Below, one piece after another: positions 44,358 through 58,576 of a DNA stretch of 64,000 bases (the stretch's first letter is position 1; every line of letters starts with the position of its first letter). The stretch spans positions 8,697,432 to 8,761,431 of the forward strand of contig OX392540.1 in the NCBI GenBank assembly GCA_947623455.1, given 5' to 3'. Under the pieces are notes generated by a model, which worked only from the letters and a program-made list of their open reading frames with translations, did not search any database and had not been told where the DNA came from. Made by a program: the position numbers and the translations under genes. The DNA is from Mimachlamys varia. Its lineage: Eukaryota > Mollusca > Bivalvia > Pectinida > Pectinidae.

Positions 44358-46167
44358 AATTTTGTCTTGGATTTCAAAAAGTGTCCTCAAATGAAATGTC
44401 TTTTCTTCTCAACACAGGTGGTCTTGATGTTGATTGTCTCCCCTACCCTGACCCGACCCGGTGCAGTGTGATGGACCAAGCTCACCTTTAAGTGGAGTTT
44501 TGTGACAAGCCAACTAGTGTCCAAGGAGTTAACAGCACCCAACAAAAATGACATGGCTGGAAGACAAGATTGGTAGTGGAAGTTAACCACCTGAAAGGGA
44601 ATGCTGATCCGAGCACCATCTGGATAGCTGGGTGAATGGTATAACAGCACATTATTTGGGAGTGCTAAGACACTAAGTATGAATGCCTTACAGGGAATGA
44701 GTTTGGGTGTCAAGAAAGCAGCCCCTAGGAAGTGGATACTAGCAAGCACATTCACAAACAAGTGGTCCTGAACCGGTACTTTGCTGAGAGGAAAAAGCTA
44801 TGATGTCAACTATCCTTGAGGTCACCCTGACAGCACAGCAACAGCAAGCCTTGGGTGTGTCCATGAGTGGTCATACAGTTTTAGTGGTCAGTTGTCTATG
44901 TGATTATAGGTTCTAGAGCATTTTTTTGAAGTCATGGAGACTGAATAAAGGTTAAGGCACAGTATAAATGTTGTATTTTTTGAAAAATTTAAAAATTTGA
45001 AAATTTGATTTAAATTTTTCAAACTTAATTGAAGTTGAATATTGTGGTGTAAATACTTTATTTGAGGATGTGAAAATATTATTCTTCATCATAAATCACT
45101 TTACAGAATTTAAATATCATCATTTTTTCAAAAGATATGACATTTTTCCTTACCCTTGTAGCTAAAGATTTGTGAAGAAAATGTCTGTCCAACTTAGCAC
45201 AAAATTACAGCATGATAGTGGTTTTTAAATTTGTCATAACTTCTGTCTTATATGTCCTATAATGATGCGGTTTTCACCAAAAAGTTTCAAATTGCCTACA
45301 GTTTAAGGAAATATTAACTTTGCAAAATCAAAAAATGTTAAGTCCTATTATATGAATGGTCTAAAAATACATGTTTTTCTTTCTCAGATCCATGTTTTTG
45401 GACAGATTTTGATGAAATTTGGCAGGATTATCCTATGTAGCATGTCTGATATATTGAAACTAATAATTTAGATGAACAAGTTAAATTAAATTAAAAATTG
45501 AAGTTTTTATTAATTTTAAATTTTAAATTTTAGTTTTTTTTTTATTCAACACTGTATGTATATAGACACTTGAATTTTCATATGTTATGTTTTTATGTAT
45601 TCCTACATCTGATTTTTAAAGTAAAAATTGAGAAGTTCTGCAAATTATATCAAAACAGAATATTTGAAAAATCAGTTATAATTAAGTGCAAAACATGAAA
45701 GATTTGAATTTGGCAGGGATCATTAATAAAGAATGGAAAATCAGTTAAGATGAGTTTTTAAAGAGCCAAGGGATTTGAAATTGGGGAAATGGGGGCTTGT
45801 ACATAGACTATCATTTATGTTTTTGAAAGAAATTCATAAGTAAGAAGTTATATGGATTGGTCAAATGTGTGCCTCAATAGTTAATTATGTGTAAATGTAA
45901 TTCAGATTAGTTTAGAACATCATTTCATCTATAATAACAGGCAGTATTGCTTAAATTTCAATATTGTTTGCTATGGTCATCTAGTTTAAGAAACTCTTTG
46001 TTGAAATAAAAGGGGTTGGATTACAAAAAACAACAAACAACTGTTTCTGAGGGTATTAGTTTTTGTTTGTGACAACTTTGTCCGAGCACCACCGACGGGG
46101 AGATTCCCTCTAGGTAGTCATCTATATATGTAGCTTATTTTATTTGGTACATATATGTTGGTATTTG
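44358..46167. repeat. 2068 bp satellite, unit 1 (1810 bp, internal 258 bp absent)
   Basis: Begins AATTTTGTCTTGGATTTC directly behind the transposase remnant. Compared with later units, 258 bp between CTCACCTTT and AAGTGGAG are missing. The rest matches unit 2 almost base for base. Confidence 0.95.
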
Positions 46168-48235
46168 AATTTTGTCTTGGATTTCAAAAAGTGTCCTCAA
46201 ATGAAATGTCTTTTCTTCTCAACACAGGTGGTCTTGATGTTGATTGTCTCCCCTACCCTGACCCGACCCGGTGCAGTGTGATGGACCAAGCTCACCTTTC
46301 TTGAAGTTGGATTTTGCTGCCTTTGTGTGTGCTGTCTCAGTGCTGTTTAACCAACAGTTAAAGTTTTCTCTCCTTGTGGTCAGAGGCATATACTTTTAAA
46401 TACAATACAGAGAAGTGAACACAGATAAGTCTGGACTAAAGGACCCAGCACTTATAGACGGGTAGCTGTCATCAGATTTGTTTGGATAGGCTTGTCAGCA
46501 CCAAGGACCCAGGCTTAATCTCGGACACTTCAACATCCGTGCTGGAGCTTGAGCATTAAGTGGAGTTTTGTGACAAGCCAACTAGTGTCCAAGGAGTTAA
46601 CAGCACCCAACAAAAATGACATGGCTGGAAGACAAGATTGGTAGTGGAAGTTAACCACCTGAAAGGGAATGCTGATCCGAGCACCATCTGGATAGCTGGG
46701 TGAATGGTATAACAGCACATTATTTGGGAGTGCTAAGACACTAAGTATGAATGCCTTACAGGGAATGAGTTTGGGTGTCAAGAAAGCAGCCCCTAGGAAG
46801 TGGATACTAGCAAGCACATTCACAAACAAGTGGTGCTGAACCGGTACTTTGCTGAGAGGAAAAAGCTATGATATCAACTATCCTTGAGGTCACCCTGACA
46901 GCACAGCAACAGCAAGCCTTGGGTGTGTCCATGAGTGGTCATACAGTTTTAGTGGTCAGTTGTCTATGTGATTATAGGTTCTAGAGCATTTTTTTGAAGT
47001 CATGGAGACTGAATAAAGGTTAAGGCACAGTATAAATGTTGTATTTTTTGAAAAATTTAAAAATTTGAAAATTTGATTTAAATTTTTCAAACTTAATTGA
47101 AGTTGAATATTGTGGTGTAAATACTTTATTTGAGGATGTGAAAATATTATTCTTCATCATAAATCACTTTACAGAATTTAAATATCATCATTTTTTCAAA
47201 AGATATGACATTTTTCCTTACCCTTGTAGCTAAAGATTTGTGAAGAAAATGTCTGTCCAACTTAGCACAAAATTACAGCATGATAGTGGTTTTTAAATTT
47301 GTCATAACTTCTGTCTTATATGTCCTATAATGATGCGGTTTTCACCAAAAAGTTTCAAATTGCCTACAGTTTAAGGAAATATTAACTTTGCAAAATCAAA
47401 AAATGTTAAGTCCTATTATATGAATGGTCTAAAAATACATGTTTTTCTTTCTCAGATCCATGTTTTTGGACAGATTTTGATGAAATTTGGCAGGATTATC
47501 CTATGTAGCATGTCTGATATATTGAAACTAATAATTTAGATGAACAAGTTAAATTAAATTAAAAATTGAAGTTTTTATTAATTTTAAATTTTAAATTTTA
47601 GTTTTTTTTTTATTCAACACTGTATGTATATAGACACTTGAATTTTCATATGTTATGTTTTTATGTATTCCTACATCTGATTTTTAAAGTAAAAATTGAG
47701 AAGTTCTGCAAATTATATCAAAACAGAATATTTGAAAAATCAGTTATAATTAAGTGCAAAACATGAAAGATTTGAATTTGGCAGGGATCATTAATAAAGA
47801 ATGGAAAATCAGTTAAGATGAGTTTTTAAAGAGCCAAGGGATTTGAAATTGGGGAAATGGGGGCTTGTACATAGACTATCATTTATGTTTTTGAAAGAAA
47901 TTCATAAGTAAGAAGTTATATGGATTGGTCAAATGTGTGCCTCAATAGTTAATTATGTGTAAATGTAATTCAGATTAGTTTAGAACATCATTTCATCTAT
48001 AATAACAGGCAGTATTGCTTAAATTTCAATATTGTTTGCTATGGTCATCTAGTTTAAGAAACTCTTTGTTGAAATAAAAGGGGTTGGATTACAAAAAACA
48101 ACAAACAACTGTTTCTGAGGGTATTAGTTTTTGTTTGTGACAACTTTGTCCGAGCACCACCGACGGGGAGATTCCCTCTAGGTAGTCATCTATATATGTA
48201 GCTTATTTTATTTGGTACATATATGTTGGTATTTG
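46168..48235. repeat. 2068 bp satellite, unit 2
   Basis: Full length. A private G-to-A gives GATATCAAC (46870) where others have GATGTCAAC. Confidence 0.97.
46530..46829 (-). other. 99-codon minus-strand ORF present once per 2068 bp unit
   Basis: ATG-to-stop frame (MFVNVLASIHFLGAAFLTPK... HLMLKLQHGC), identical in units 2-8 (48598-48897, 50666-50965, 52734-53033, 54802-55101, 56870-57169, 58938-59237). It is longer in unit 1 (44387-44761, because of the 258 bp difference) and shortened in unit 9. The N-terminal part is hydrophobic. No family recognised. Identity among copies is no higher than in the non-coding remainder of the unit, so selection is not shown. Most likely fortuitous, but it is the only sizeable repeat-wide frame. 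Confidence 0.25.
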
Positions 48236-50303
48236 AATTTTGTCTTGGATTTCAAAAAGTGTCCTCAAATGAAATGTCTTTTCTTCTCAACACAGGTGGT
48301 CTTGATGTTGATTGTCTCCCCTACCCTGACCCGACCCGGTGCAGTGTGATGGACCAAGCTCACCTTTCTTGAAGTTGGATTTTGCTGCCTTTGTGTGTGC
48401 TGTCTCAGTGCTGTTTAACCAACAGTTAAAGTTTTCTCTCCTTGTGGTCAGAGGCATATACTTTTAAATACAATACAGAGAAGTGAACACAGATAAGTCT
48501 GGACTAAAGGACCCAGCACTTATAGACGGGTAGCTGTCATCAGATTTGTTTGGATAGGCTTGTCAGCACCAAGGACCCAGGCTTAATCTCGGACACTTCA
48601 ACATCCGTGCTGGAGCTTGAGCATTAAGTGGAGTTTTGTGACAAGCCAACTAGTGTCCAAGGAGTTAACAGCACCCAACAAAAATGACATGGCTGGAAGA
48701 CAAGATTGGTAGTGGAAGTTAACCACCTGAAAGGGAATGCTGATCCGAGCACCATCTGGATAGCTGGGTGAATGGTATAACAGCACATTATTTGGGAGTG
48801 CTAAGACACTAAGTATGAATGCCTTACAGGGAATGAGTTTGGGTGTCAAGAAAGCAGCCCCTAGGAAGTGGATACTAGCAAGCACATTCACAAACAAGTG
48901 GTGCTGAACCGGTACTTTGCTGAGAGGAAAAAGCTATGATGTCAACTATCCTTGAGGTCACCCTGACAGCACAGCAACAGCAAGCCTTGGGTGTGTCCAT
49001 GAGTGGTCATACAGTTTTAGTGGTCAGTTGTCTATGTGATTATAGGTTCTAGAGCATTTTTTTGAAGTCATGGAGACTGAATAAAGGTTAAGGCACAGTA
49101 TAAATGTTGTATTTTTTGAAAAATTTAAAAATTTGAAAATTTGATTTAAATTTTTCAAACTTAATTGAAGTTGAATATTGTGGTGTAAATACTTTATTTG
49201 AGGATGTGAAAATATTATTCTTCATCATAAATCACTTTACAGAATTTAAATATCATCATTTTTTCAAAAGATATGACATTTTTCCTTACCCTTGTAGCTA
49301 AAGATTTGTGAAGAAAATGTCTGTCCAACTTAGCACAAAATTACAGCATGATAGTGGTTTTTAAATTTGTCATAACTTCTGTCTTATATGTCCTATAATG
49401 ATGCGGTTTTCACCAAAAAGTTTCAAATTGCCTACAGTTTAAGGAAATATTAACTTTGCAAAATCAAAAAATGTTAAGTCCTATTATATGAATGGTCTAA
49501 AAATACATGTTTTTCTTTCTCAGATCCATGTTTTTGGACAGATTTTGATGAAATTTGGCAGGATTATCCTATGTAGCATGTCTGATATATTGAAACTAAT
49601 AATTTAGATGAACAAGTTAAATTAAATTAAAAATTGAAGTTTTTATTAATTTTAAATTTTAAATTTTAGTTTTTTTTTTATTCAACACTGTATGTATATA
49701 GACACTTGAATTTTCATATGTTATGTTTTTATGTATTCCTACATCTGATTTTTAAAGTAAAAATTGAGAAGTTCTGCAAATTATATCAAAACAGAATATT
49801 TGAAAAATCAGTTATAATTAAGTGCAAAACATGAAAGATTTGAATTTGGCAGGGATCATTAATAAAGAATGGAAAATCAGTTAAGATGAGTTTTTAAAGA
49901 GCCAAGGGATTTGAAATTGGGGAAATGGGGGCTTGTACATAGACTATCATTTATGTTTTTGAAAGAAATTCATAAGTAAGAAGTTATATGGATTGGTCAA
50001 ATGTGTGCCTCAATAGTTAATTATGTGTAAATGTAATTCAGATTAGTTTAGAACATCATTTCATCTATAATAACAGGCAGTATTGCTTAAATTTCAATAT
50101 TGTTTGCTATGGTCATCTAGTTTAAGAAACTCTTTGTTGAAATAAAAGGGGTTGGATTACAAAAAACAACAAACAACTGTTTCTGAGGGTATTAGTTTTT
50201 GTTTGTGACAACTTTGTCCGAGCACCACCGACGGGGAGATTCCCTCTAGGTAGTCATCTATATATGTAGCTTATTTTATTTGGTACATATATGTTGGTAT
50301 TTG
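48236..50303. repeat. 2068 bp satellite, unit 3
   Basis: Full length, exactly 2068 bp from the previous unit. Confidence 0.97.
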
Positions 50304-52371
50304 AATTTTGTCTTGGATTTCAAAAAGTGTCCTCAAATGAAATGTCTTTTCTTCTCAACACAGGTGGTCTTGATGTTGATTGTCTCCCCTACCCTGACCC
50401 GACCCGGTGCAGTGTGATGGACCAAGCTCACCTTTCTTGAAGTTGGATTTTGCTGCCTTTGTGTGTGCTGTCTCAGTGCTGTTTAACCAACAGTTAAAGT
50501 TTTCTCTCCTTGTGGTCAGAGGCATATACTTTTAAATACAATACAGAGAAGTGAACACAGATAAGTCTGGACTAAAGGACCCAGCACTTATAGACGGGTA
50601 GCTGTCATCAGATTTGTTTGGATAGGCTTGTCAGCACCAAGGACCCAGGCTTAATCTCGGACACTTCAACATCCGTGCTGGAGCTTGAGCATTAAGTGGA
50701 GTTTTGTGACAAGCCAACTAGTGTCCAAGGAGTTAACAGCACCCAACAAAAATGACATGGCTGGAAGACAAGATTGGTAGTGGAAGTTAACCACCTGAAA
50801 GGGAATGCTGATCCGAGCACCATCTGGATAGCTGGGTGAATGGTATAACAGCACATTATTTGGGAGTGCTAAGACACTAAGTATGAATGCCTTACAGGGA
50901 ATGAGTTTGGGTGTCAAGAAAGCAGCCCCTAGGAAGTGGATACTAGCAAGCACATTCACAAACAAGTGGTGCTGAACCGGTACTTTGCTGAGAGGAAAAA
51001 GCTATGATGTCAACTATCCTTGAGGTCACCCTGACAGCACAGCAACAGCAAGCCTTGGGTGTGTCCATGAGTGGTCATACAGTTTTAGTGGTCAGTTGTC
51101 TATGTGATTATAGGTTCTAGAGCATTTTTTTGAAGTCATGGAGACTGAATAAAGGTTAAGGCACAGTATAAATGTTGTATTTTTTGAAAAATTTAAAAAT
51201 TTGAAAATTTGATTTAAATTTTTCAAACTTAATTGAAGTTGAATATTGTGGTGTAAATACTTTATTTGAGGATGTGAAAATATTATTCTTCATCATAAAT
51301 CACTTTACAGAATTTAAATATCATCATTTTTTCAAAAGATATGACATTTTTCCTTACCCTTGTAGCTAAAGATTTGTGAAGAAAATGTCTGTCCAACTTA
51401 GCACAAAATTACAGCATGATAGTGGTTTTTAAATTTGTCATAACTTCTGTCTTATATGTCCTATAATGATGCGGTTTTCACCAAAAAGTTTCAAATTGCC
51501 TACAGTTTAAGGAAATATTAACTTTGCAAAATCAAAAAATGTTAAGTCCTATTATATGAATGGTCTAAAAATACATGTTTTTCTTTCTCAGATCCATGTT
51601 TTTGGACAGATTTTGATGAAATTTGGCAGGATTATCCTATGTAGCATGTCTGATATATTGAAACTAATAATTTAGATGAACAAGTTAAATTAAATTAAAA
51701 ATTGAAGTTTTTATTAATTTTAAATTTTAAATTTTAGTTTTTTTTTTATTCAACACTGTATGTATATAGACACTTGAATTTTCATATGTTATGTTTTTAT
51801 GTATTCCTACATCTGATTTTTAAAGTAAAAATTGAGAAGTTCTGCAAATTATATCAAAACAGAATATTTGAAAAATCAGTTATAATTAAGTGCAAAACAT
51901 GAAAGATTTGAATTTGGCAGGGATCATTAATAAAGAATGGAAAATCAGTTAAGATGAGTTTTTAAAGAGCCAAGGGATTTGAAATTGGGGAAATGGGGGC
52001 TTGTACATAGACTATCATTTATGTTTTTGAAAGAAATTCATAAGTAAGAAGTTATATGGATTGGTCAAATGTGTGCCTCAATAGTTAATTATGTGTAAAT
52101 GTAATTCAGATTAGTTTAGAACATCATTTCATCTATAATAACAGGCAGTATTGCTTAAATTTCAATATTGTTTGCTATGGTCATCTAGTTTAAGAAACTC
52201 TTTGTTGAAATAAAAGGGGTTGGATTACAAAAAACAACAAACAACTGTTTCTGAGGGTATTAGTTTTTGTTTGTGACAACTTTGTCCGAGCACCACCGAC
52301 GGGGAGATTCCCTCTAGGTAGTCATCTATATATGTAGCTTATTTTATTTGGTACATATATGTTGGTATTTG
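50304..52371. repeat. 2068 bp satellite, unit 4
   Basis: Full length, 2068 bp. Confidence 0.97.
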
Positions 52372-54439
52372 AATTTTGTCTTGGATTTCAAAAAGTGTCC
52401 TCAAATGAAATGTCTTTTCTTCTCAACACAGGTGGTCTTGATGTTGATTGTCTCCCCTACCCTGACCCGACCCGGTGCAGTGTGATGGACCAAGCTCACC
52501 TTTCTTGAAGTTGGATTTTGCTGCCTTTGTGTGTGCTGTCTCAGTGCTGTTTAACCAACAGTTAAAGTTTTCTCTCCTTGTGGTCAGAGGCATATACTTT
52601 TAAATACAATACAGAGAAGTGAACACAGATAAGTCTGGACTAAAGGACCCAGCACTTATAGACGGGTAGCTGTCATCAGATTTGTTTGGATAGGCTTGTC
52701 AGCACCAAGGACCCAGGCTTAATCTCGGACACTTCAACATCCGTGCTGGAGCTTGAGCATTAAGTGGAGTTTTGTGACAAGCCAACTAGTGTCCAAGGAG
52801 TTAACAGCACCCAACAAAAATGACATGGCTGGAAGACAAGATTGGTAGTGGAAGTTAACCACCTGAAAGGGAATGCTGATCCGAGCACCATCTGGATAGC
52901 TGGGTGAATGGTATAACAGCACATTATTTGGGAGTGCTAAGACACTAAGTATGAATGCCTTACAGGGAATGAGTTTGGGTGTCAAGAAAGCAGCCCCTAG
53001 GAAGTGGATACTAGCAAGCACATTCACAAACAAGTGGTCCTGAACCGGTACTTTGCTGAGAGGAAAAAGCTATGATGTCAACTATCCTTGAGGTCACCCT
53101 GACAGCACAGCAACAGCAAGCCTTGGGTGTGTCCATGAGTGGTCATACAGTTTTAGTGGTCAGTTGTCTATGTGATTATAGGTTCTAGAGCATTTTTTTG
53201 AAGTCATGGAGACTGAATAAAGGTTAAGGCACAGTATAAATGTTGTATTTTTTGAAAAATTTAAAAATTTGAAAATTTGATTTAAATTTTTCAAACTTAA
53301 TTGAAGTTGAATATTGTGGTGTAAATACTTTATTTGAGGATGTGAAAATATTATTCTTCATCATAAATCACTTTACAGAATTTAAATATCATCATTTTTT
53401 CAAAAGATATGACATTTTTCCTTACCCTTGTAGCTAAAGATTTGTGAAGAAAATGTCTGTCCAACTTAGCACAAAATTACAGCATGATAGTGGTTTTTAA
53501 ATTTGTCATAACTTCTGTCTTATATGTCCTATAATGATGCGGTTTTCACCAAAAAGTTTCAAATTGCCTACAGTTTAAGGAAATATTAACTTTGCAAAAT
53601 CAAAAAATGTTAAGTCCTATTATATGAATGGTCTAAAAATACATGTTTTTCTTTCTCAGATCCATGTTTTTGGACAGATTTTGATGAAATTTGGCAGGAT
53701 TATCCTATGTAGCATGTCTGATATATTGAAACTAATAATTTAGATGAACAAGTTAAATTAAATTAAAAATTGAAGTTTTTATTAATTTTAAATTTTAAAT
53801 TTTAGGTTTTTTTTTATTCAACACTGTATGTATATAGACACTTGAATTTTCATATGTTATGTTTTTATGTATTCCTACATCTGATTTTTAAAGTAAAAAT
53901 TGAGAAGTTCTGCAAATTATATCAAAACAGAATATTTGAAAAATCAGTTATAATTAAGTGCAAAACATGAAAGATTTGAATTTGGCAGGGATCATTAATA
54001 AAGAATGGAAAATCAGTTAAGATGAGTTTTTAAAGAGCCAAGGGATTTGAAATTGGGGAAATGGGGGCTTGTACATAGACTATCATTTATGTTTTTGAAA
54101 GAAATTCATAAGTAAGAAGTTATATGGATTGGTCAAATGTGTGCCTCAATAGTTAATTATGTGTAAATGTAATTCAGATTAGTTTAGAACATCATTTCAT
54201 CTATAATAACAGGCAGTATTGCTTAAATTTCAATATTGTTTGCTATGGTCATCTAGTTTAAGAAACTCTTTGTTGAAATAAAAGGGGTTGGATTACAAAA
54301 AACAACAAACAACTGTTTCTGAGGGTATTAGTTTTTGTTTGTGACAACTTTGTCCGAGCACCACCGACGGGGAGATTCCCTCTAGGTAGTCATCTATATA
54401 TGTAGCTTATTTTATTTGGTACATATATGTTGGTATTTG
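52372..54439. repeat. 2068 bp satellite, unit 5
   Basis: Full length. First unit with TTTTAGG-T9 instead of TTTTAG-T10 before ATTCAACACTG (about 53803); carries AAGTGGTCCTG like units 1, 6 and 9. Confidence 0.97.
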
Positions 54440-56507
54440 AATTTTGTCTTGGATTTCAAAAAGTGTCCTCAAATGAAATGTCTTTTCTTCTCAACACAGG
54501 TGGTCTTGATGTTGATTGTCTCCCCTACCCTGACCCGACCCGGTGCAGTGTGATGGACCAAGCTCACCTTTCTTGAAGTTGGATTTTGCTGCCTTTGTGT
54601 GTGCTGTCTCAGTGCTGTTTAACCAACAGTTAAAGTTTTCTCTCCTTGTGGTCAGAGGCATATACTTTTAAATACAATACAGAGAAGTGAACACAGATAA
54701 GTCTGGACTAAAGGACCCAGCACTTATAGACGGGTAGCTGTCATCAGATTTGTTTGGATAGGCTTGTCAGCACCAAGGACCCAGGCTTAATCTCGGACAC
54801 TTCAACATCCGTGCTGGAGCTTGAGCATTAAGTGGAGTTTTGTGACAAGCCAACTAGTGTCCAAGGAGTTAACAGCACCCAACAAAAATGACATGGCTGG
54901 AAGACAAGATTGGTAGTGGAAGTTAACCACCTGAAAGGGAATGCTGATCCGAGCACCATCTGGATAGCTGGGTGAATGGTATAACAGCACATTATTTGGG
55001 AGTGCTAAGACACTAAGTATGAATGCCTTACAGGGAATGAGTTTGGGTGTCAAGAAAGCAGCCCCTAGGAAGTGGATACTAGCAAGCACATTCACAAACA
55101 AGTGGTCCTGAACCGGTACTTTGCTGAGAGGAAAAAGCTATGATGTCAACTATCCTTGAGGTCACCCTGACAGCACAGCAACAGCAAGCCTTGGGTGTGT
55201 CCATGAGTGGTCATACAGTTTTAGTGGTCAGTTGTCTATGTGATTATAGGTTCTAGAGCATTTTTTGAAGTCATGGAGACTGAATAAAGGTTAAGGCACA
55301 GTATAAATGTTGTATTTTTTGAAAAATTTAAAAATTTGAAAATTTGATTTAAATTTTTCAAACTTAATTGAAGTTGAATATTGTGGTGTAAATACTTTAT
55401 TTGAAGATGTGAAAATATTATTCTACATCATAAATCACTTTACAGAATTTAAATATCATCATTTTTTTCAAAAGATATGACATTTTTCCTTACCCTTGTA
55501 GCTAAAGATTTGTGAAGAAAATGTCTGTCCAACTTAGCACAAAATTACAGCATGATAGTGGTTTTTAAATTTGTCATAACTTCTGTCTTATATGTCCTAT
55601 AATGATGCGGTTTTCACCAAAAAGTTTCAAATTGCCTACAGTTTAAGGAAATATTAACTTTGCAAAATCAAAAAATGTTAAGTCCTATTATATGAATGGT
55701 CTAAAAATACATGTTTTTCTTTCTCAGATCCATGTTTTTGGACAGATTTTGATGAAATTTGGCAGGATTATCCTATGTAGCATGTCTGATATATTGAAAC
55801 TAATAATTTAGATGAACAAGTTAAATTAAATTAAAAATTGAAGTTTTTATTAATTTTAAATTTTAAATTTTAGGTTTTTTTTTATTCAACACTGTATGTA
55901 TATAGACACTTGAATTTTCATATGTTATGTTTTTATGTATTCCTACATCTGATTTTTAAAGTAAAAATTGAGAAATTCTGCAAATTATATCAAAACAGAA
56001 TATTTGAAAAATCAGTTATAATTAAGTGCAAAACATGAAAGATTTGAATTTGGCAGGGATCATTAATAAAGAATGGAAAATCAGTTAAGATGAGTTTTTA
56101 AAGAGCCAAGGGATTTGAAATTGGGGAAATGGGGGCTTGTACATAGACTATCATTTATGTTTTTGAAAGAAATTCATAAGTAAGAAGTTATATGGATTGG
56201 TCAAATGTGTGCCTCAATAGTTAATTATGTGTAAATGTAATTCAGATTAGTTTAGAACATCATTTCATCTATAATAACAGGCAGTATTGCTTAAATTTCA
56301 ATATTGTTTGCTATGGTCATCTAGTTTAAGAAACTCTTTGTTGAAATAAAAGGGGTTGGATTACAAAAAACAACAAACAACTGTTTCTGAGGGTATTAGT
56401 TTTTGTTTGTGACAACTTTGTCCGAGCACCACCGACGGGGAGATTCCCTCTAGGTAGTCATCTATATATGTAGCTTATTTTATTTGGTACATATATGTTG
56501 GTATTTG
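54440..56507. repeat. 2068 bp satellite, unit 6
   Basis: Shares TTTTAGG-T with units 5 and 7; shares GAAGATGTG, ATTCTACATC and GAGAAATTCTG with unit 7. Confidence 0.97.
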
Positions 56508-58576
56508 AATTTTGTCTTGGATTTCAAAAAGTGTCCTCAAATGAAATGTCTTTTCTTCTCAACACAGGTGGTCTTGATGTTGATTGTCTCCCCTACCCTG
56601 ACCCGACCCGGTGCAGTGTGATGGACCAAGCTCACCTTTCTTGAAGTTGGATTTTGCTGCCTTTGTGTGTGCTGTCTCAGTGCTGTTTAACCAACAGTTA
56701 AAGTTTTCTCTCCTTGTGGTCAGAGGCATATACTTTTAAATACAATACAGAGAAGTGAGCACAGATAAGTCTGGACTAAAGGACCCAGCACTTATAGACG
56801 GGTAGCTGTCATCAGATTTGTTTGGATAGGCTTGTCAGCACCAAGGACCCAGGCTTAATCTCGGACACTTCAACATCCGTGCTGGAGCTTGAGCATTAAG
56901 TGGAGTTTTGTGACAAGCCAACTAGTGTCCAAGGAGTTAACAGCACCCAACAAAAATGACATGGCTGGAAGACAAGATTGGTAGTGGAAGTTAACCACCT
57001 GAAAGGGAATGCTGATCCGAGCACCATCTGGATAGCTGGGTGAATGGTATAACAGCACATTATTTGGGAGTGCTAAGACACTAAGTATGAATGCCTTACA
57101 GGGAATGAGTTTGGGTGTCAAGAAAGCAGCCCCTAGGAAGTGGATACTAGCAAGCACATTCACAAACAAGTGGTGCTGAACCGGTACTTTGCTGAGAGGA
57201 AAAAGCTATGATGTCAACTATCCTTGAGGTCACCCTGACAGCACAGCAACAGCAAGCCTTGGGTGTGTCCATGAGTGGTCATACAGTTTTAGTGGTCAGT
57301 TGTCTATGTGATTATAGGTTCTAGAGCATTTTTTTGAAGTCATGGAGACTGAATAAAGGTTAAGGCACAGTATAAATGTTGTATTTTTTGAAAAATTTAA
57401 AAATTTGAAAATTTGATTTAAATTTTTCAAACTTAATTGAAGTTGAATATTGTGGGGTAAATACTTTATTTGAAGATGTGAAAATATTATTCTACATCAT
57501 AAATCACTTTACAGAATTTAAATATCATCATTTTTTTCAAAAGATATGACATTTTTCCTTACCCTTGTAGCTAAAGATTTGTGAAGAAAATGTCTGTCCA
57601 ACTTAGCACAAAATTACAGCATGATAGTGGTTTTTAAATTTGTCATAACTTCTGTCTTATATGTCCTATAATGATGCGGTTTTCACCAAAAAGTTTCAAA
57701 TTGCCTACAGTTTAAGGAAATATTAACTTTGCAAAATCAAAAAATGTTAAGTCCTATTATATGAATGGTCTAAAAATACATGTTTTTCTTTCTCAGATCC
57801 ATGTTTTTGGACAGATTTTGATGAAATTTGGCAGGATTATCCTATGTAGCATGTCTGATATATTGAAACTAATAATTTAGATGAACAAGTTAAATTAAAT
57901 TAAAAATTGAAGTTTTTATTAATTTTAAATTTTAAATTTTAGGTTTTTTTTTATTCAACACTGTATGTATATAGACACTTGAATTTTCATATGTTATGTT
58001 TTTATGTATTCCTACATCTGATTTTTAAAGTAAAAATTGAGAAATTCTGCAAATTATATCAAAACAGAATATTTGAAAAATCAGTTATAATTAAGTGCAA
58101 AACATGAAAGATTTGAATTTGGCAGGGATCATTAATAAAGAATGGAAAATCAGTTAAGATGAGTTTGAAAAGAGCCAAGGGATTTGAAATTGGGGAAATG
58201 GGGGCTTGTACATAGACTATCATTTATGTTTTTGAAAGAAATTCATAAGTAAGAAGTTATATGGATTGGTCAAATGTGTGCCTCAATAGTTAATTATGTG
58301 TAAATGTAATTCAGATTAGTTTAGAACATCATTTCATCTATAATAACAGGCAGTATTGCTTAAATTTCAATATTGTTTGCTATGGTCATCTAGTTTAAGA
58401 AACTCTTTGTTGAAATAAAAGGGGTTGGATTACAAAAAACAACAAACAACTGTTTCTGAGGGTATTAGTTTTTGTTTGTGACAACTTTGTCCGAGCACCA
58501 CCGACGGGGAGATTCCCTCTAAGTAGTCATCTATATATGTAGCTTATTTTATTTGGTACATATATGTTGGTATTTG
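56508..58576. repeat. 2068 bp satellite, unit 7 (2069 bp)
   Basis: Shares the variants listed for unit 6; private GAGTTTGAAAAGAGCC near 58160. Confidence 0.97.

Noticed and set aside
44387..44761. Unit 1 ORF as the missing C-terminal part of the transposase
   Set aside because: It lies on the minus strand, and no plus-strand frame of the unit shows the later DDE motifs.
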